Assembly: GCA_016281815.1 (NCBI GenBank)
Contig: JAEEJK010000110.1
Location: forward strand, 40,324-104,323
Length of the DNA stretch: 64,000 nucleotides
Direction: 5' to 3'
Source: Prevotella sp.
Lineage (GTDB): Bacteria; Bacteroidota; Bacteroidia; Bacteroidales; Bacteroidaceae
Of the stretch, positions 1 through 9,460 are shown piece after piece. Position 1 is the first letter of the stretch. Each line of letters begins with the position of its first letter. The notes beneath the pieces are model-generated. The model did no database searches. It worked only from the letters and a program-made list of their open reading frames with translations, and was not told the DNA's origin. The translations under genes were made by a program, and so were the position numbers.

Positions 1-2411
1 GACCAAGTAACTGTCTTGTCTGTAGCATTCTCTGGCAACACTGTAGCGGTCAATTGAAGTGTTCCTCCCGTTGTCAGTGTGGCGGAAATCTGGTTTAAGG
101 TAATTTTGTTGACAAGAATAATATCGGGTTTTACTGTTACAGAGCATGTGGCTTTCACACCGCTTCCATCATTGGCTGTGCAGGTGATGGTGGCTGTTCC
201 GGCAGCAACAGCTGTCACTAAGCCTGTGCTGCTGACAGTTGCCACATTCTTATTACTTGAAGTCCATGCTACTTCCTTATTTGTAGCATTTGTTGGCTGT
301 ACTGATGCTGTAAGTTGCAGAGTTTGACCCTTTGTCAATGTTGCGGAAGTCTGGCTTAACGTGATTTTGTTGACGGGAATAGCTTTAGGTATTACGCAGA
401 CGTCAATTAAACAGTCATTACTATAGAGCCATCCATCTTTTTTTTCATTATAACTTAGAACAGTACCGTAGTAATTACCTTCAGGGACATCGACTAATGA
501 AATGCTGTAATTAAGTGTTAAAATTTGTGATGCATCATAATAATTATCTTTGATATCACCCCATTTGACAATTGATTGTTTGTCTTTTGCCATAATGACC
601 GGCACGGTTTTTGCATTACCTGCACCGCCATTATTCTTAAAAGTTGCAGTCAATTTAAGTTCATCATCTTTTGTAAGTTGTAGGGGATTGTTGTTTTGAC
701 AAATAATAGAAGTGATGTCGATATTAGGATAAGAAGTTGAAGTGTCTTGACCTTTTAGATACAATTTTACTTTGCCATTAATAACTTTTGCTACATAGTA
801 GTCAGTCTTTCCACCTAATGTTCGAATTCGGGTGACACGATTTAACGATGAATTAAAGACTACAGGTAGAATTGTATATTCTGAACCTTCTTTGAATACT
901 TCAGAATCGAAAGATATCTCACCATACGGAAAAAGACTATTACGGTAATGTGCGTTATTAATACTAATCTCAAATGTGTATATACCTCTTGCTTTTCCTT
1001 CATTGGGCAAAATATAATAACCGAGGTATCCAGAAAATGGGGTGTCATAGCTATTGGCATCTGAAGAAAAACAATGTAATCGAAGCATTTTAAGCGTGGC
1101 TGTCTCTCCCATAGTATAGCCATCCTCCCAACCTTCAATCTCAAAGTTGTCTGTATAGAAAGTGTCTTCATGGTTTCCTATGGTTTGTTGACAGATTCTG
1201 CACACCATACCTCTATCTGCAGAGAAATTATAATCGTCTGGATTAAGAAGCGAAAGTAAAAAATAGTTATCAAAATCACCATCCCATCCCCAGTTGAAAT
1301 GATAGTATCCACTGGAGTCACATCCATCAAGGATAAAAGCATGGCCGGCTACTTTACCTTTATAATCAGGGTCAGCGGCAGAGTATATTATAGGTCGCTT
1401 GTTTGATAGTTCTTCCTGAATAATCATTTCCCATTCTTCACTGGAATAGTAATTCTCAGCGTAATAAACCATGTTAGGATTGTACTTGAAATAATTAATC
1501 ATAGCATAAGGAACATCACTTGAATGAGCGGCCGATCCTCCGTTTTGCATTTCTCCATAGACCATGTTAACGGAGTAACCACAGGCCTTCATTAGATATG
1601 ATACCGCATCTATTTGTTCTTGTTTGTCAACACCATATTTATAAGTATCCAGCATGTTGCTCCAGTCAAATGACTTGTCAGCAAAATTGATTGACAGATT
1701 GAATTTTAAATTATTGTTGATTGATGTGTAACTCTTAGTCCCTTGCCCTCTTGAAGGGTATTTGTGATAGTTCATGATTTGAGCCATGGCAGTAGCTACG
1801 CATCCTGTTGAACAATATCCATTTTGTGTTTTTGGACATTCAAGATTATAAAGCCAATAGCCTTTACCGTCAATTATTGGACCATGTTGTCCCCAATCTG
1901 TTTTTATCAGCGGACTGACGGCCTTTATCTTTCTTGGCGCACGTTGGGTCTTTGTCGTGATGCCATGCTCCAGTATGTATGCGTATTCCCTGTTGTAGCT
2001 TTCCAACATGGCGGCCATTCCACAAGGCATGCTGTCAGGGATGATGATGCCCTTTTCTGAGTAGCCGAGCACATCCTGCAAACGTTCGTCGGAAGAGACG
2101 ATGACAAAACGGTCGCTGGCTTCGTCATTCACGATGTAGAAGGCAGATGCCGTTAACGGATTCTTTGAGGGAGCATGGCGGCGAATCTGCTTATCTATCG
2201 CCGAACGGGATACCATTTTCAGTTGGTTTGAGGATGTTGAGTGGCCATTTGCACTCAAAAATTGTTGAGCTATGGCCAAAGCCTCTGCCTCGCTTCTTTG
2301 CTGTGCAAACACATTGTTGCCCCAGGCAAAAAGAATGAACAACACGAATAAAAACGTGGTGTTGTAGCGGCTTTTTCGTCGGCTACGGGCGGTTGGAGTA
2401 ATAGTTCTCAT
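1..2411 (-). CDS. C10-family cysteine protease (streptopain/interpain-like) with Ig-like repeats, 3' truncated by window edge
   Basis: Secreted papain-fold protease; at least 803 residues are present and the C terminus lies outside the window. The start ATG is at 2411-2409; residues about 17-37 form a signal peptide ending VFAQ. A propeptide-like region (about 38-160) precedes the catalytic domain, in which Cys204 sits in STGCVATAMAQ and His357 in AGHAFILDG, followed by NWGWDG, the usual C10 arrangement. The end of the visible protein has bacterial Ig-like (Big2) repeats, for example ITLSQTSATLTKG and ITLNQISATLTTGG. The reading frame agrees at the start, at both catalytic sites and at the edge. 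Family knowledge: C10 enzymes are made as inhibited zymogens and exported; in Prevotella they degrade host proteins. A T9SS sorting domain may lie beyond the edge (inference). Confidence 0.9.
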   Translation of the reverse strand, partial: MRTITPTARSRRKSRYNTTFLFVLFILFAWGNNVFAQQRSEAEALAIAQQFLSANGHSTSSNQLKMVSRSAIDKQIRRHAPSKNPLTASAFYIVNDEASDRFVIVSSDERLQDVLGYSEKGIIIPDSMPCGMAAMLESYNREYAYILEHGITTKTQRAPRKIKAVSPLIKTDWGQHGPIIDGKGYWLYNLECPKTQNGYCSTGCVATAMAQIMNYHKYPSRGQGTKSYTSINNNLKFNLSINFADKSFDWSNMLDTYKYGVDKQEQIDAVSYLMKACGYSVNMVYGEMQNGGSAAHSSDVPYAMINYFKYNPNMVYYAENYYSSEEWEMIIQEELSNKRPIIYSAADPDYKGKVAGHAFILDGCDSSGYYHFNWGWDGDFDNYFLLSLLNPDDYNFSADRGMVCRICQQTIGNHEDTFYTDNFEIEGWEDGYTMGETATLKMLRLHCFSSDANSYDTPFSGYLGYYILPNEGKARGIYTFEISINNAHYRNSLFPYGEISFDSEVFKEGSEYTILPVVFNSSLNRVTRIRTLGGKTDYYVAKVINGKVKLYLKGQDTSTSYPNIDITSIICQNNNPLQLTKDDELKLTATFKNNGGAGNAKTVPVIMAKDKQSIVKWGDIKDNYYDASQILTLNYSISLVDVPEGNYYGTVLSYNEKKDGWLYSNDCLIDVCVIPKAIPVNKITLSQTSATLTKGQTLQLTASVQPTNATNKEVAWTSSNKNVATVSSTGLVTAVAAGTATITCTANDGSGVKATCSVTVKPDIILVNKITLNQISATLTTGGTLQLTATVLPENATDKTVTW

Positions 2412-2689
2412 AAATTGGCAATTTATATTTTGGTTAATTTTGGTATTCCGTAAATAATGTCCAATTACAGCGTGATGTACACATTTTGGCTGACTCATAT
2501 TTTACATGGTTACTCGGTTAGATGAATTAAAGATACATTGCGAGGACGAAATCTAACACCCCTTGATTAAAAAAGTGAAAAATATTCAACTTCCTCCTGT
2601 TGGTAAGGTTATGAGGTCATTGGGTCGCTGAGCTTTCAGGTTTTGAGGTGATATATGAATGGGAATGGAGAAGTGAGGTGTCCTCACCC

Positions 2690-2720
2690 CATAACCCCAT
2701 AACCTCATAACTTCATAACC
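2690..2720. repeat. Four tandem CATAACC/T heptamers at 8-bp spacing
   Basis: Copies begin at 2690, 2698, 2706 and 2714. An inverted relative (AGGTTATGAGGT) lies near 2606. No gene overlaps them. The role is unknown; this could be a simple slippage repeat. Confidence 0.6.
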
Positions 2721-2919
2721 TAACAAGTTGAGCAAATGCGAAACTTGAATTTCCGTATAATTAGTCATAAATCATTGTATTTCAGTAAATTAATGAATAA
2801 TTTGTGAAAATTCTGTAGGTGTGTGGCGCTTTCTTTCATTGTTTGCCCCTGATATTGCTCTTGCGGTCTCCTGCAAGAACGTTGTCAATAAGGTGTCGTG
2901 GACTACAAAACAAAAAAGC

Positions 2920-2997
2920 GTGAGATCCGTACTCGTCACTTATCTCACAATCCAGGCCTTCGAACTTGCCTCCACGTAAAGATAAGCAACTTCGAAG
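2920..2997. other. Two adjacent hairpins in intergenic DNA
   Basis: GTGAGAT (2920-2926) pairs with ATCTCAC (2942-2948). CTTCGAACTTGC (2958-2969) pairs with GCAACTTCGAAG (2986-2997) with one mismatch. I found no Bacteroidetes promoter directly upstream, so this may be a structured RNA fragment, a remnant of a mobile element, or chance. Confidence 0.35.
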
Positions 2998-3412
2998 CCC
3001 ACGCCGATATGTATGATATTCTACCTCTTAGTGTTTAAAATATGGTGCTTAATGGCATCATACAACAACAAAGAACTGTATATATACACATCCCGAGGAC
3101 ATCTACCATTGCAACATCTGCCACGTGGATTCCAAGTGTTCGAAGTTTGGATTGTAGCGATGAAGCGTTGAGTAAACGCCTTTCCAATAATGTAGTGACT
3201 CTCTTTCCCACCCATTCACCGCCCCAACAATGGTGGAGATTACCACTGAGAGGCTCGGCGCGAGTTTATCCTCACCTCATGGACGTCAGAAGATTTTGGT
3301 CTTCTTGGTCCTTTGGTGAAAGACTGTTGAGAATTGATTGCAAATATAAGGATTATTTTCCTTTATTCAAAATAATAAAGGAGAAAATGTTTGAAAAACA
3401 TGGTGGTTAAGG

Positions 3413-3440
3413 TTCAACACAGAGATACAGAGGAACGGAG
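3413..3440 (-). repeat. Dispersed CTCTGTATCTCTGTGTTGAA-type repeat
   Basis: The reverse complement reads CTCTGTATCTCTGTGTTGAA, a motif also found near 30017-30091, 42115, 44612-44734 and 50197. Always intergenic. Confidence 0.7.
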
Positions 3441-3465
3441 AATTATTTAAGGTTTGAGGTTTTTC

Positions 3466-3485
3466 GGACGCGATGCATCGCGTCC
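3466..3485. repeat. Dispersed 20-bp palindrome GGACGCGATGCATCGCGTCC
   Basis: A perfect palindrome. Related copies are at 39302, 41991, 42054, 42200 and 42263, where the two central bases vary (GT, AC or GC). Usually followed or preceded by CTAC/GTAG. Confidence 0.8.
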
Positions 3486-3668
3486 CTACCTTTGCTGGAT
3501 TAAAAATCAGCCACAACAGCAGGGAGCCATTGAGGGGCGACCCTTCAGGGTTGTCGTGGTGGAGGTGGCACTCATCCAAGTTATTATTTCACTGTCCGTA
3601 TTGATTCGGTCATTGAAAGCGAAAAAAGCGTAAAAAGGGAAGCTTAATATAGAATTTCTATTATAGAG

Positions 3669-3700
3669 TTTGTATAATTGAGCCTTTTTGCTTACCTTTG
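3669..3700 (+). promoter_or_regulatory. Consensus Bacteroidetes promoter for the ATPase-TIR-TPR operon
   Basis: TTTG (3669-3672), 20 bp, TACCTTTG (3693-3700) is an exact match to the -33/-7 consensus. A palindrome ATAGAATTTCTAT (3649-3661) lies just upstream of the -33 box and could be an operator. The start codon at 3716 is only 15 nt past the -7 box, so the 5' leader is very short. Confidence 0.8.
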
Positions 3701-3715
3701 CACAAAATGTGCATC

Positions 3716-4855
3716 ATGATGGAAAATCCTTTCTATATTACCGGCATCATCCCTGAACCCTATTTCTGTGACAGGGAGAAAGAGACCAAGTGGTTTTTGC
3801 GTACACTTGAAAACAAGGCTCACATCCTGTTAACCTCACCCCGAAGAATGGGTAAGACGCAGTTGATTCGCCACGTGTTTGAACAGCCGTCTATCAAGAA
3901 CAATTTCTATACTTTTTATACGGACATATACCCTACTACCAGTCTGCATGAGTTGGTGCTGTTTCTCAGCAAGGAAATCTATTCCGTACTTGTGCCTAAA
4001 GGAAAGACCATGATTGATCAATTCTTGGCGGCCATCCACTCTTTGGCTGGCAGTTTTGGCTACGACCCAATTACAGGCCTGCCCACCTTCGATGTCAAAC
4101 TGGGCGACATTCATACTCCTGAGTTGACACTGGAAGAGATTTTCCGTTATTTGGAGCAAGCCGACAAACCATGCATCTTTGCCATTGACGAGTTTCAGCA
4201 AATTGCCCTGTATCCAGAGAAGAACGTGGAGGCTACTTTGCGTATGCATATCCAGAAAATGAATAATTGCCTGTTTATCTATGCTGGCAGCAACCGTCAT
4301 ATTCTTGAGAATATGTTCAACTCTGCGGCCAAGCCATTCTACAACAGTGCGGAGCAGATCTATCTTGATTGCATTTCAAAAGACGTCTATACGAGTTTTG
4401 CACAGGAGCAAGTGTTAAAAGCCGGTAGGCGGATTTCTCCCGATGCCGCATCGCATGCCTATGACCTTTTTGAGGGGCACACTTACTATGTACACAACGT
4501 TCTCCACAACGCATTTGCATATTTGAATCCTGACAAAGTCATAAAAGTGTCCGACATTGATGATACACTGAGCGACATTCTGGAAGAGAAGGGCCGCTCC
4601 TTTGCATCGGTAATGAACCAACTTAACTACCAGCAGAAAGAAACGCTGATTGCCATTGCCAAAGAGGGTAAGGCCAGTGGTGCCACCTCTGTTGCTTTTG
4701 TGAAGAAACATGCGCTCAAATCCCCCAGTTCTGTCCAGCATGCTATCAGCATCTTGTTGGAGAAGCAGCTTCTGACCTATCAGAATGAGGAGCGCAAGAA
4801 GATTTATAGTGTTTCTGACCGATTCTTGGAAATGTGGATATGCAAGATGTATTAG
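3716..4855 (+). CDS. AAA/archaeal-ATPase-type P-loop protein
   Basis: A 379-residue P-loop ATPase. The Walker A segment is TSPRRMGKT (residues 40-48), the Walker B is CIFAIDEF (Asp158, Glu159), and a sensor-1-like strand LFIYAGSN follows. The C terminus (about 300-379) looks like a winged helix (SPSSVQHAISILLEKQLL). Family members resemble STAND/AAA switches; their substrates are mostly unknown. An in-frame TTG at 3698 overlaps the -7 promoter box and is rejected; ATG 3716 or 3719 is the start. The TIR gene begins 43 bp downstream on the same strand with no promoter visible between, so co-transcription is likely. It resembles the ATPase at 40270-41703 but lacks the C-terminal nuclease-like motif seen there. 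Function in the module is unproven. Confidence 0.85.
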   Translation: MMENPFYITGIIPEPYFCDREKETKWFLRTLENKAHILLTSPRRMGKTQLIRHVFEQPSIKNNFYTFYTDIYPTTSLHELVLFLSKEIYSVLVPKGKTMIDQFLAAIHSLAGSFGYDPITGLPTFDVKLGDIHTPELTLEEIFRYLEQADKPCIFAIDEFQQIALYPEKNVEATLRMHIQKMNNCLFIYAGSNRHILENMFNSAAKPFYNSAEQIYLDCISKDVYTSFAQEQVLKAGRRISPDAASHAYDLFEGHTYYVHNVLHNAFAYLNPDKVIKVSDIDDTLSDILEEKGRSFASVMNQLNYQQKETLIAIAKEGKASGATSVAFVKKHALKSPSSVQHAISILLEKQLLTYQNEERKKIYSVSDRFLEMWICKMY

Positions 4856-4898
4856 GTTTTTCTCTCATTTCATGCAGCCGGGCATAATGGAATACAGA

Positions 4899-6026
4899 AT
4901 GGAAAAGTATAAATATTTCGCTTTCATCAGCTATAATGCGCTTGACATGAAATGGGGCAGGCGGCTGCAGAACAAGCTGGAAAACTACAAGATTCCGGCA
5001 AGGCTGTGCGGCAAATACGGCGGGAAGAAACAGCCAATGAAACCTGTGTTCTATGCCCCGACAGACATCCAGCCGGGCGGACTGACTGAGGAACTTCAGG
5101 GACGGCTGAAGGCCTCGCGCCACCTGATTGTGATCTGTTCGCCCCACTCGGCTCAGTCGGACTGGGTGGGTAAGGAGATAGAGTTCTTTCATAAACTGGG
5201 ACGTCTGAAGCAGGTGCATTTCTTCATCATTGACGGCACACCTCATAGCGGAAATCCCGAGACGGAATGCTTCCATCCGGTCATCAGCCGGCTGGGCTTC
5301 CCGGAGATGCTGGGGGCAAATGTCAACGAGAAAATCTACCGGTGGCCCTGGCTGAACAGAGAGCGCGCCTATGTGCAGCTGGTGTCGAAATTGCTCAATG
5401 TGGAGTATGACAGCATCTGGCAACGGCATAAACGCCGATTGAAAGTAAGGACCGCCACTTGGAGCCTGGCAGGTCTGGCCGTGCTGGCCGCCATGGGCGG
5501 CATTTGGGCCGGCAGTCAACCCTTTGATGCAGACATTCAGGTTCGCGAGGCCTCCCTTCCCAACCTTGCACTTCCGTCTTTCGACGGGGCTGCCGTGGAG
5601 CTGAGGATGGGAGGAGACACCAAGACGGAAATCCTACACTCCTCCTCTAAGCAGGTTACATTCAGGGACCTTCACCGTCGATATTTAGACAAGCAAGTGC
5701 GGGTCGTGGTGAAATGCAGGGGATACATCGATGTGGACACAGTCGTCAAATTGGGTAAGGCCGTCGTCTTGGACGTCAGGAGAGACCCGTCGGTATATGG
5801 CGACGTACACTTTCGCATCTGGGACCCGAGGACTGAGCAAACACTCCCCGGCGTGACGGTTGAAATAGAAGGACATAAGACTGTCTCCGACAAAGACGGA
5901 TTAGTAGAATTGCACATACCCTTGGAGGCTCAGAAGCCCCAATACCACATCGTGGCATCCATTCCATTGGCGACAGGCACGGTGTTCATGCCTTGCGGAG
6001 AAGACGATGTGGTGATGAGTAAATAA
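4899..6026 (+). CDS. Membrane-anchored TIR-domain protein
   Basis: A 375-residue protein with three parts. An N-terminal TIR domain (about 4-160) opens with KYKYFAFISYNALD, continues with LIVICSPHSAQSDWVGKEIEFF-type sequence (residues 76-97), and contains Glu93 at the position where TIR NADases carry the catalytic glutamate. One transmembrane segment follows (about 187-205) after a basic stretch (KRRLKVR). An extracytoplasmic part (206-375) is beta-rich and resembles a carboxypeptidase regulatory-like domain (LPGVTVEIEGHKTVSDKDG). Topology is therefore TIR inside, sensor-like domain in the periplasm (inference). ATGs at 4872 and 4887 are alternative starts; 4899 places the TIR fold at the N terminus as in relatives. 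The next gene starts 10 bp downstream. TIR domains hydrolyse NAD or act as adaptors; which applies here is not known. Confidence 0.85.
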   Translation: MEKYKYFAFISYNALDMKWGRRLQNKLENYKIPARLCGKYGGKKQPMKPVFYAPTDIQPGGLTEELQGRLKASRHLIVICSPHSAQSDWVGKEIEFFHKLGRLKQVHFFIIDGTPHSGNPETECFHPVISRLGFPEMLGANVNEKIYRWPWLNRERAYVQLVSKLLNVEYDSIWQRHKRRLKVRTATWSLAGLAVLAAMGGIWAGSQPFDADIQVREASLPNLALPSFDGAAVELRMGGDTKTEILHSSSKQVTFRDLHRRYLDKQVRVVVKCRGYIDVDTVVKLGKAVVLDVRRDPSVYGDVHFRIWDPRTEQTLPGVTVEIEGHKTVSDKDGLVELHIPLEAQKPQYHIVASIPLATGTVFMPCGEDDVVMSK

Positions 6027-6036
6027 AAAGACGGTT

Positions 6037-7002
6037 ATGGAAACCCGAACGCGCAGAATGGCTGCCCTGACATGCCTGCTGCTGACAATGGCTCTCGTGC
6101 CCATGGAAGCCCAGACACAGGCCGGAGTGGTGAGGACGATAGGACGTCCCGGCCAGCCCGGCATCCCGCTTGCCCATGTCACCATCCGTGTCAAGGGAAG
6201 GCAGAATGCCATCGTCTCGTCGGGTAAGGGTGAGTTTCACATCACCCTCTCGGGAATGGAGGAAGGAGACCCCATCGTGCTGCAGCAGGTGCAGAAAAAC
6301 GGATACATCCTGAAGGACGCGGACCTGATAGGCAGACCCCTGCCATTTTCCACACAAGTGCCCATCGAGATAGTCATGATCAGCATCCGGCAGCTTGAGG
6401 CCGACAGGAAGAGGATAGAGGACAATGCCTACAAGAGGGCAGAGCACCACTACAGGGAAAAGGCCGCCGAACTGGAAAGAAAGAGAAAGAACAAGGAGAT
6501 GTCGGCCGGGAAATACCGGCAGGAATTGCAGATGCTACAGGAGAAGTATGAGAAATATATGTCGCTCATCGGAGACATGGCCAACCGATATGCTCGGACA
6601 GACTACGACCGGCTGGACTCCGTGGATTATCAGATCAACATCTGTATTGAGAACGGAGACCTCGACAAGGCCGACTCACTGATACACACGGTATTCGACC
6701 CGGAAACCGTATTGCAGCGCAACCGGGCGGCCAAGGAAGAGGTGATGCAGCGTATGGCTTTTGCACAAAGCATCATCGACAAGGCCCATCAAGACATGGA
6801 AGCCATCGGCAGGGACATGGACTACGCCAAGCGGATAGCGGCACTCAGTGACATCCTGGCGGAAGCCTATCAGGAAAACGGCAGCCTCGAAAAAGCCGCG
6901 GAATGCCTGGAAGGCAGCCTGCCCGTCAAGAAACTCCTTTATGGAGAGGACAGTAACGAAGTGACGACGACCATCCAGAAAATCAAGATATTGAAACAAT
7001 GA
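6037..7002 (+). CDS. Exported carboxypeptidase-regulatory-like/coiled-coil protein, short paralogue
   Basis: A 321-residue protein with a signal peptide (residues 1-26, ending MEAQ), a beta-rich domain (about 30-110, VTIRVKGRQNAI), and a long charged coiled coil (about 115-185) followed by a helical region with a single TPR-like unit (about 270-315). It is homologous over roughly its first 230 residues to the next gene: shared landmarks include IGRP, IRVKG/VRVRG, GDP..LQQ, LIGR.L.FS, QL.ADR.RIE, TDYD.LD and ICIENG.L.KADS. Its stop overlaps the start of the next gene by 4 nt. It lacks the long TPR array of its neighbour, so it may be the ancestral or a truncated form. Periplasmic location is inferred from the signal peptide. 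Specific function unknown. Confidence 0.8.
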   Translation: METRTRRMAALTCLLLTMALVPMEAQTQAGVVRTIGRPGQPGIPLAHVTIRVKGRQNAIVSSGKGEFHITLSGMEEGDPIVLQQVQKNGYILKDADLIGRPLPFSTQVPIEIVMISIRQLEADRKRIEDNAYKRAEHHYREKAAELERKRKNKEMSAGKYRQELQMLQEKYEKYMSLIGDMANRYARTDYDRLDSVDYQINICIENGDLDKADSLIHTVFDPETVLQRNRAAKEEVMQRMAFAQSIIDKAHQDMEAIGRDMDYAKRIAALSDILAEAYQENGSLEKAAECLEGSLPVKKLLYGEDSNEVTTTIQKIKILKQ

Positions 7003-9437
7003 AACACTTAAGAATCCTACTTATCGCCATGATGGCCTTGGGCGTGGCTACATCGTTCGCACAAGTGCAAAAAGGGTATGTGAAGACCTTGGGAAGGCCG
7101 GACAAGAAAGGGGCGCCCTTGAGTGGCGTCGCTGTCAGGGTGAGAGGCGACCACAACGCGGTGCTCAGCAAGAAAAACGGCACTTTCTCCATGAAGATGC
7201 CTGGCAAGAAGAATGGCGACCCCTATTACCTGCAACAGATAGAGAAGTCGGGCTATGAGCTGAACGACCCCAGCCTCATCGGCAGGCAGCTGGCTTTTTC
7301 CGGCAAAGTGCCGCTCTCCATCGCTATGGTTTCTTCCGCTCAGCTGCAGGCTGACAGACAGCGCATAGAAGAGAAAGCCTACAAGAAAGCGGAACAGAAC
7401 TACAAAGAAAGGTTGGACAGGTTGGAGAGACAATTTTCGGAAAAGGCCATATCAGCACAGGAATACCAAAATGCATTGCAAGACCTGCAGAATCAGTTTG
7501 AGCGCTACCAGGAGATGATAGAAAGCCTGGCCAGACACTATGCCCATACTGACTATGACATGCTTGACGCAAAAGACCGTGAGATCTGCATTTGCATAGA
7601 GAACGGCGAGCTTGAAAAGGCCGACTCGATGATTCATGTGCTCTTCACACCCGTGGACGTGCTGGAACGCAACAAGGCTGCCCTCCAGAAAATCGGGCAA
7701 CAGGAAGGACAAGCCCAGATGATGATGGACGAGGCCAATGCCGACATGGCTGCCATATTGAGACAGCAGGAGAGAGACGCAGAATACCTCTATCATCTCT
7801 ATACCATCGCCCTGGCTGACTTTGACAACGGGAAAGCACGCCGTTACATCGAGACGAGGGCCGCGCTTGACACGACAAAGGCAGGATGGCAGATAGATGC
7901 CGGGCTGTTCGTCTGCAGCTATATCGAAGATTACGACCAGGCTCTCACCTATTTTCGGCGGGGACTCAGCCAGGCTGTCGCCCGTCATGGAGAAATCCAC
8001 AGCGACGTGGCCTCCGCCTACTTCTGCATCGGTGAGGTCGCCCTGAGAAGGGATGACTATGGATATGCCAAGGAATGCTTTGAAAAAGCATTGGAAATCA
8101 ACCGGGAAATGTATGGCGAGGACTATCCCGATGTGGTAAAATGCCTCCAGCACATAGGTAATGTGCATCGGGCGAAGGCTGAATATGACCAGGCATTGGA
8201 ACTCTACCGGAAAGCATTGGATATAGTCATTCGTACAAGGGGAGATCTGCATGAGGATGCGGCATATATTTTTTACTCCACCGGCAATCTCTATGACCAT
8301 AAAGGCGAATATGACAAAGCCCTGGACAATTATCTCAAGTCATTGGAAATCATGGAGAAGCTTTCGGATGCCAATCTCCCTATGGTGGCATCCATATACC
8401 ATGGCATAGGCCTGCAATATGACAAGAAAGCCGACTACCCGCTTGCTCTGGAGTTTACCCAAAAATCGTTGGATATGTTGCAGAGAGTATTCGGCAGCAC
8501 CCACACCTTCGTGGCATCGGCCTGGTCCACCCTCGGTTCCATCCTCAGCCATAAGGGCGACTATCAGCAGTCCATGGAATGTTTCAAAAATTCACTGGCC
8601 ATCTTTGAGAAGATGTTGGGAGAGGAGCATTCAAGGACGGCAACAGCCCTCAACAACGTAGGCTATGCTTGTTTTAAGAAGGGCGATGCCACAAGTGCCA
8701 TCGACTATTATGCCCGGGCACTGGCCGTCCGCGAGAAAATCTACGGTAAGGAGCATCCTGATGTGGCACAATCCTACAACAACATCGGAAATATTTACTA
8801 TGCCCAAGGCAACCTGTCCAAAGCCTTGGAGAATTTTCAGAATGCTTTGTCAATATTCAAGAGTGCCTTCGGCGAGGAGCATCCATACGTGGGAACAACC
8901 TACAGCAATCTCGGCAGTGTCTATGACAGTCAAGGTGACTTCGCCCACGCCATCGAATGCTATGAAAAGGCCTTGGCCGTCGAAATCAAGACATTGGGTG
9001 AAGAACACCCGGAAGTGGCAACGACCACCAACAACATCGGCTATGTGTACTATAGTCAAGGCAACTATGCACAAGCCCTGGACTATTTCATCAAAGCCAT
9101 GGAGCTGCGTAAGAAGAGCCTTGGCGAGACCCATCCGGTGATTGCTTCCTCCTACACCAACATCGGCGCCATCTACAACAAGATGGATGACTATGCCCAT
9201 GCGATGGAGTACCAGCAAAAAGCGTTGGAGATACAACTGAAGACGCTTGGCGAAAAGCACCCCAACGTGGCAACTACCTATTCCAACATCGGCAATGTCT
9301 ATAAGAAGCAAGGGAAGAAGAGCGAGGCACTAACCTATTTCCAGAAAGCTCTGACCATACAGATGGAAGTGCTCGGACCGGAACACCCGAAAACGAAAAA
9401 GACAAAGGACGTGATAGCAGAGCTCGGAGGAGAATGA
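6999..9437 (+). CDS. Exported coiled-coil and TPR-array protein
   Basis: An 812-residue protein: signal peptide (1-21, TSFAQ), carboxypeptidase-regulatory-like domain (about 25-110), coiled coil (about 118-180), a linker, then about eleven to twelve kinesin-light-chain-type TPRs of 42 residues (about 290-800). The repeat pattern is well kept: YSNIGNVY, QG.Y..AL.YF.KAL.I, LGEEHP.VA. Such arrays usually bind peptides or proteins. The gene overlaps its paralogue by 4 nt and ends 23 bp from the convergent C39/RyR gene. The repeats are also visible in the DNA (roughly 7870-9420), so copy number could vary by recombination. A partner role for the TIR protein is inferred from operon position and from the similar beta-rich domain both carry outside the cytoplasm. 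Confidence 0.85.
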   Translation: MKHLRILLIAMMALGVATSFAQVQKGYVKTLGRPDKKGAPLSGVAVRVRGDHNAVLSKKNGTFSMKMPGKKNGDPYYLQQIEKSGYELNDPSLIGRQLAFSGKVPLSIAMVSSAQLQADRQRIEEKAYKKAEQNYKERLDRLERQFSEKAISAQEYQNALQDLQNQFERYQEMIESLARHYAHTDYDMLDAKDREICICIENGELEKADSMIHVLFTPVDVLERNKAALQKIGQQEGQAQMMMDEANADMAAILRQQERDAEYLYHLYTIALADFDNGKARRYIETRAALDTTKAGWQIDAGLFVCSYIEDYDQALTYFRRGLSQAVARHGEIHSDVASAYFCIGEVALRRDDYGYAKECFEKALEINREMYGEDYPDVVKCLQHIGNVHRAKAEYDQALELYRKALDIVIRTRGDLHEDAAYIFYSTGNLYDHKGEYDKALDNYLKSLEIMEKLSDANLPMVASIYHGIGLQYDKKADYPLALEFTQKSLDMLQRVFGSTHTFVASAWSTLGSILSHKGDYQQSMECFKNSLAIFEKMLGEEHSRTATALNNVGYACFKKGDATSAIDYYARALAVREKIYGKEHPDVAQSYNNIGNIYYAQGNLSKALENFQNALSIFKSAFGEEHPYVGTTYSNLGSVYDSQGDFAHAIECYEKALAVEIKTLGEEHPEVATTTNNIGYVYYSQGNYAQALDYFIKAMELRKKSLGETHPVIASSYTNIGAIYNKMDDYAHAMEYQQKALEIQLKTLGEKHPNVATTYSNIGNVYKKQGKKSEALTYFQKALTIQMEVLGPEHPKTKKTKDVIAELGGE

Positions 9438-9460
9438 AGGTCATACCCGACGGGCAGATG

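Larger units (their letters stand above)
2412..3648. other. Non-coding, repeat-rich intergenic region
   Basis: About 1.2 kb with no convincing gene. Short open frames exist on both strands but match no family I recognise and overlap each other. It holds a four-copy CATAACC repeat, two neighbouring hairpins, one copy of the CTCTGTGTTGAA repeat and one of the GGACGCGAT palindrome, each listed separately. It separates the protease gene from the accessory module. Confidence 0.6.

Noticed and set aside
3042..3410. 122-codon frame in the left intergenic region
   Set aside because: No family likeness, no promoter, and a competing frame on the other strand; composition looks non-coding.
2412..3648. 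Degenerate insertion sequence
   Set aside because: Hairpins and repeats are present, but no transposase fragment or matched terminal inverted repeats with target duplication could be read.
7870..9420. Non-coding satellite repeat
   Set aside because: The periodicity is the 126-bp imprint of 42-residue TPRs inside an intact gene.
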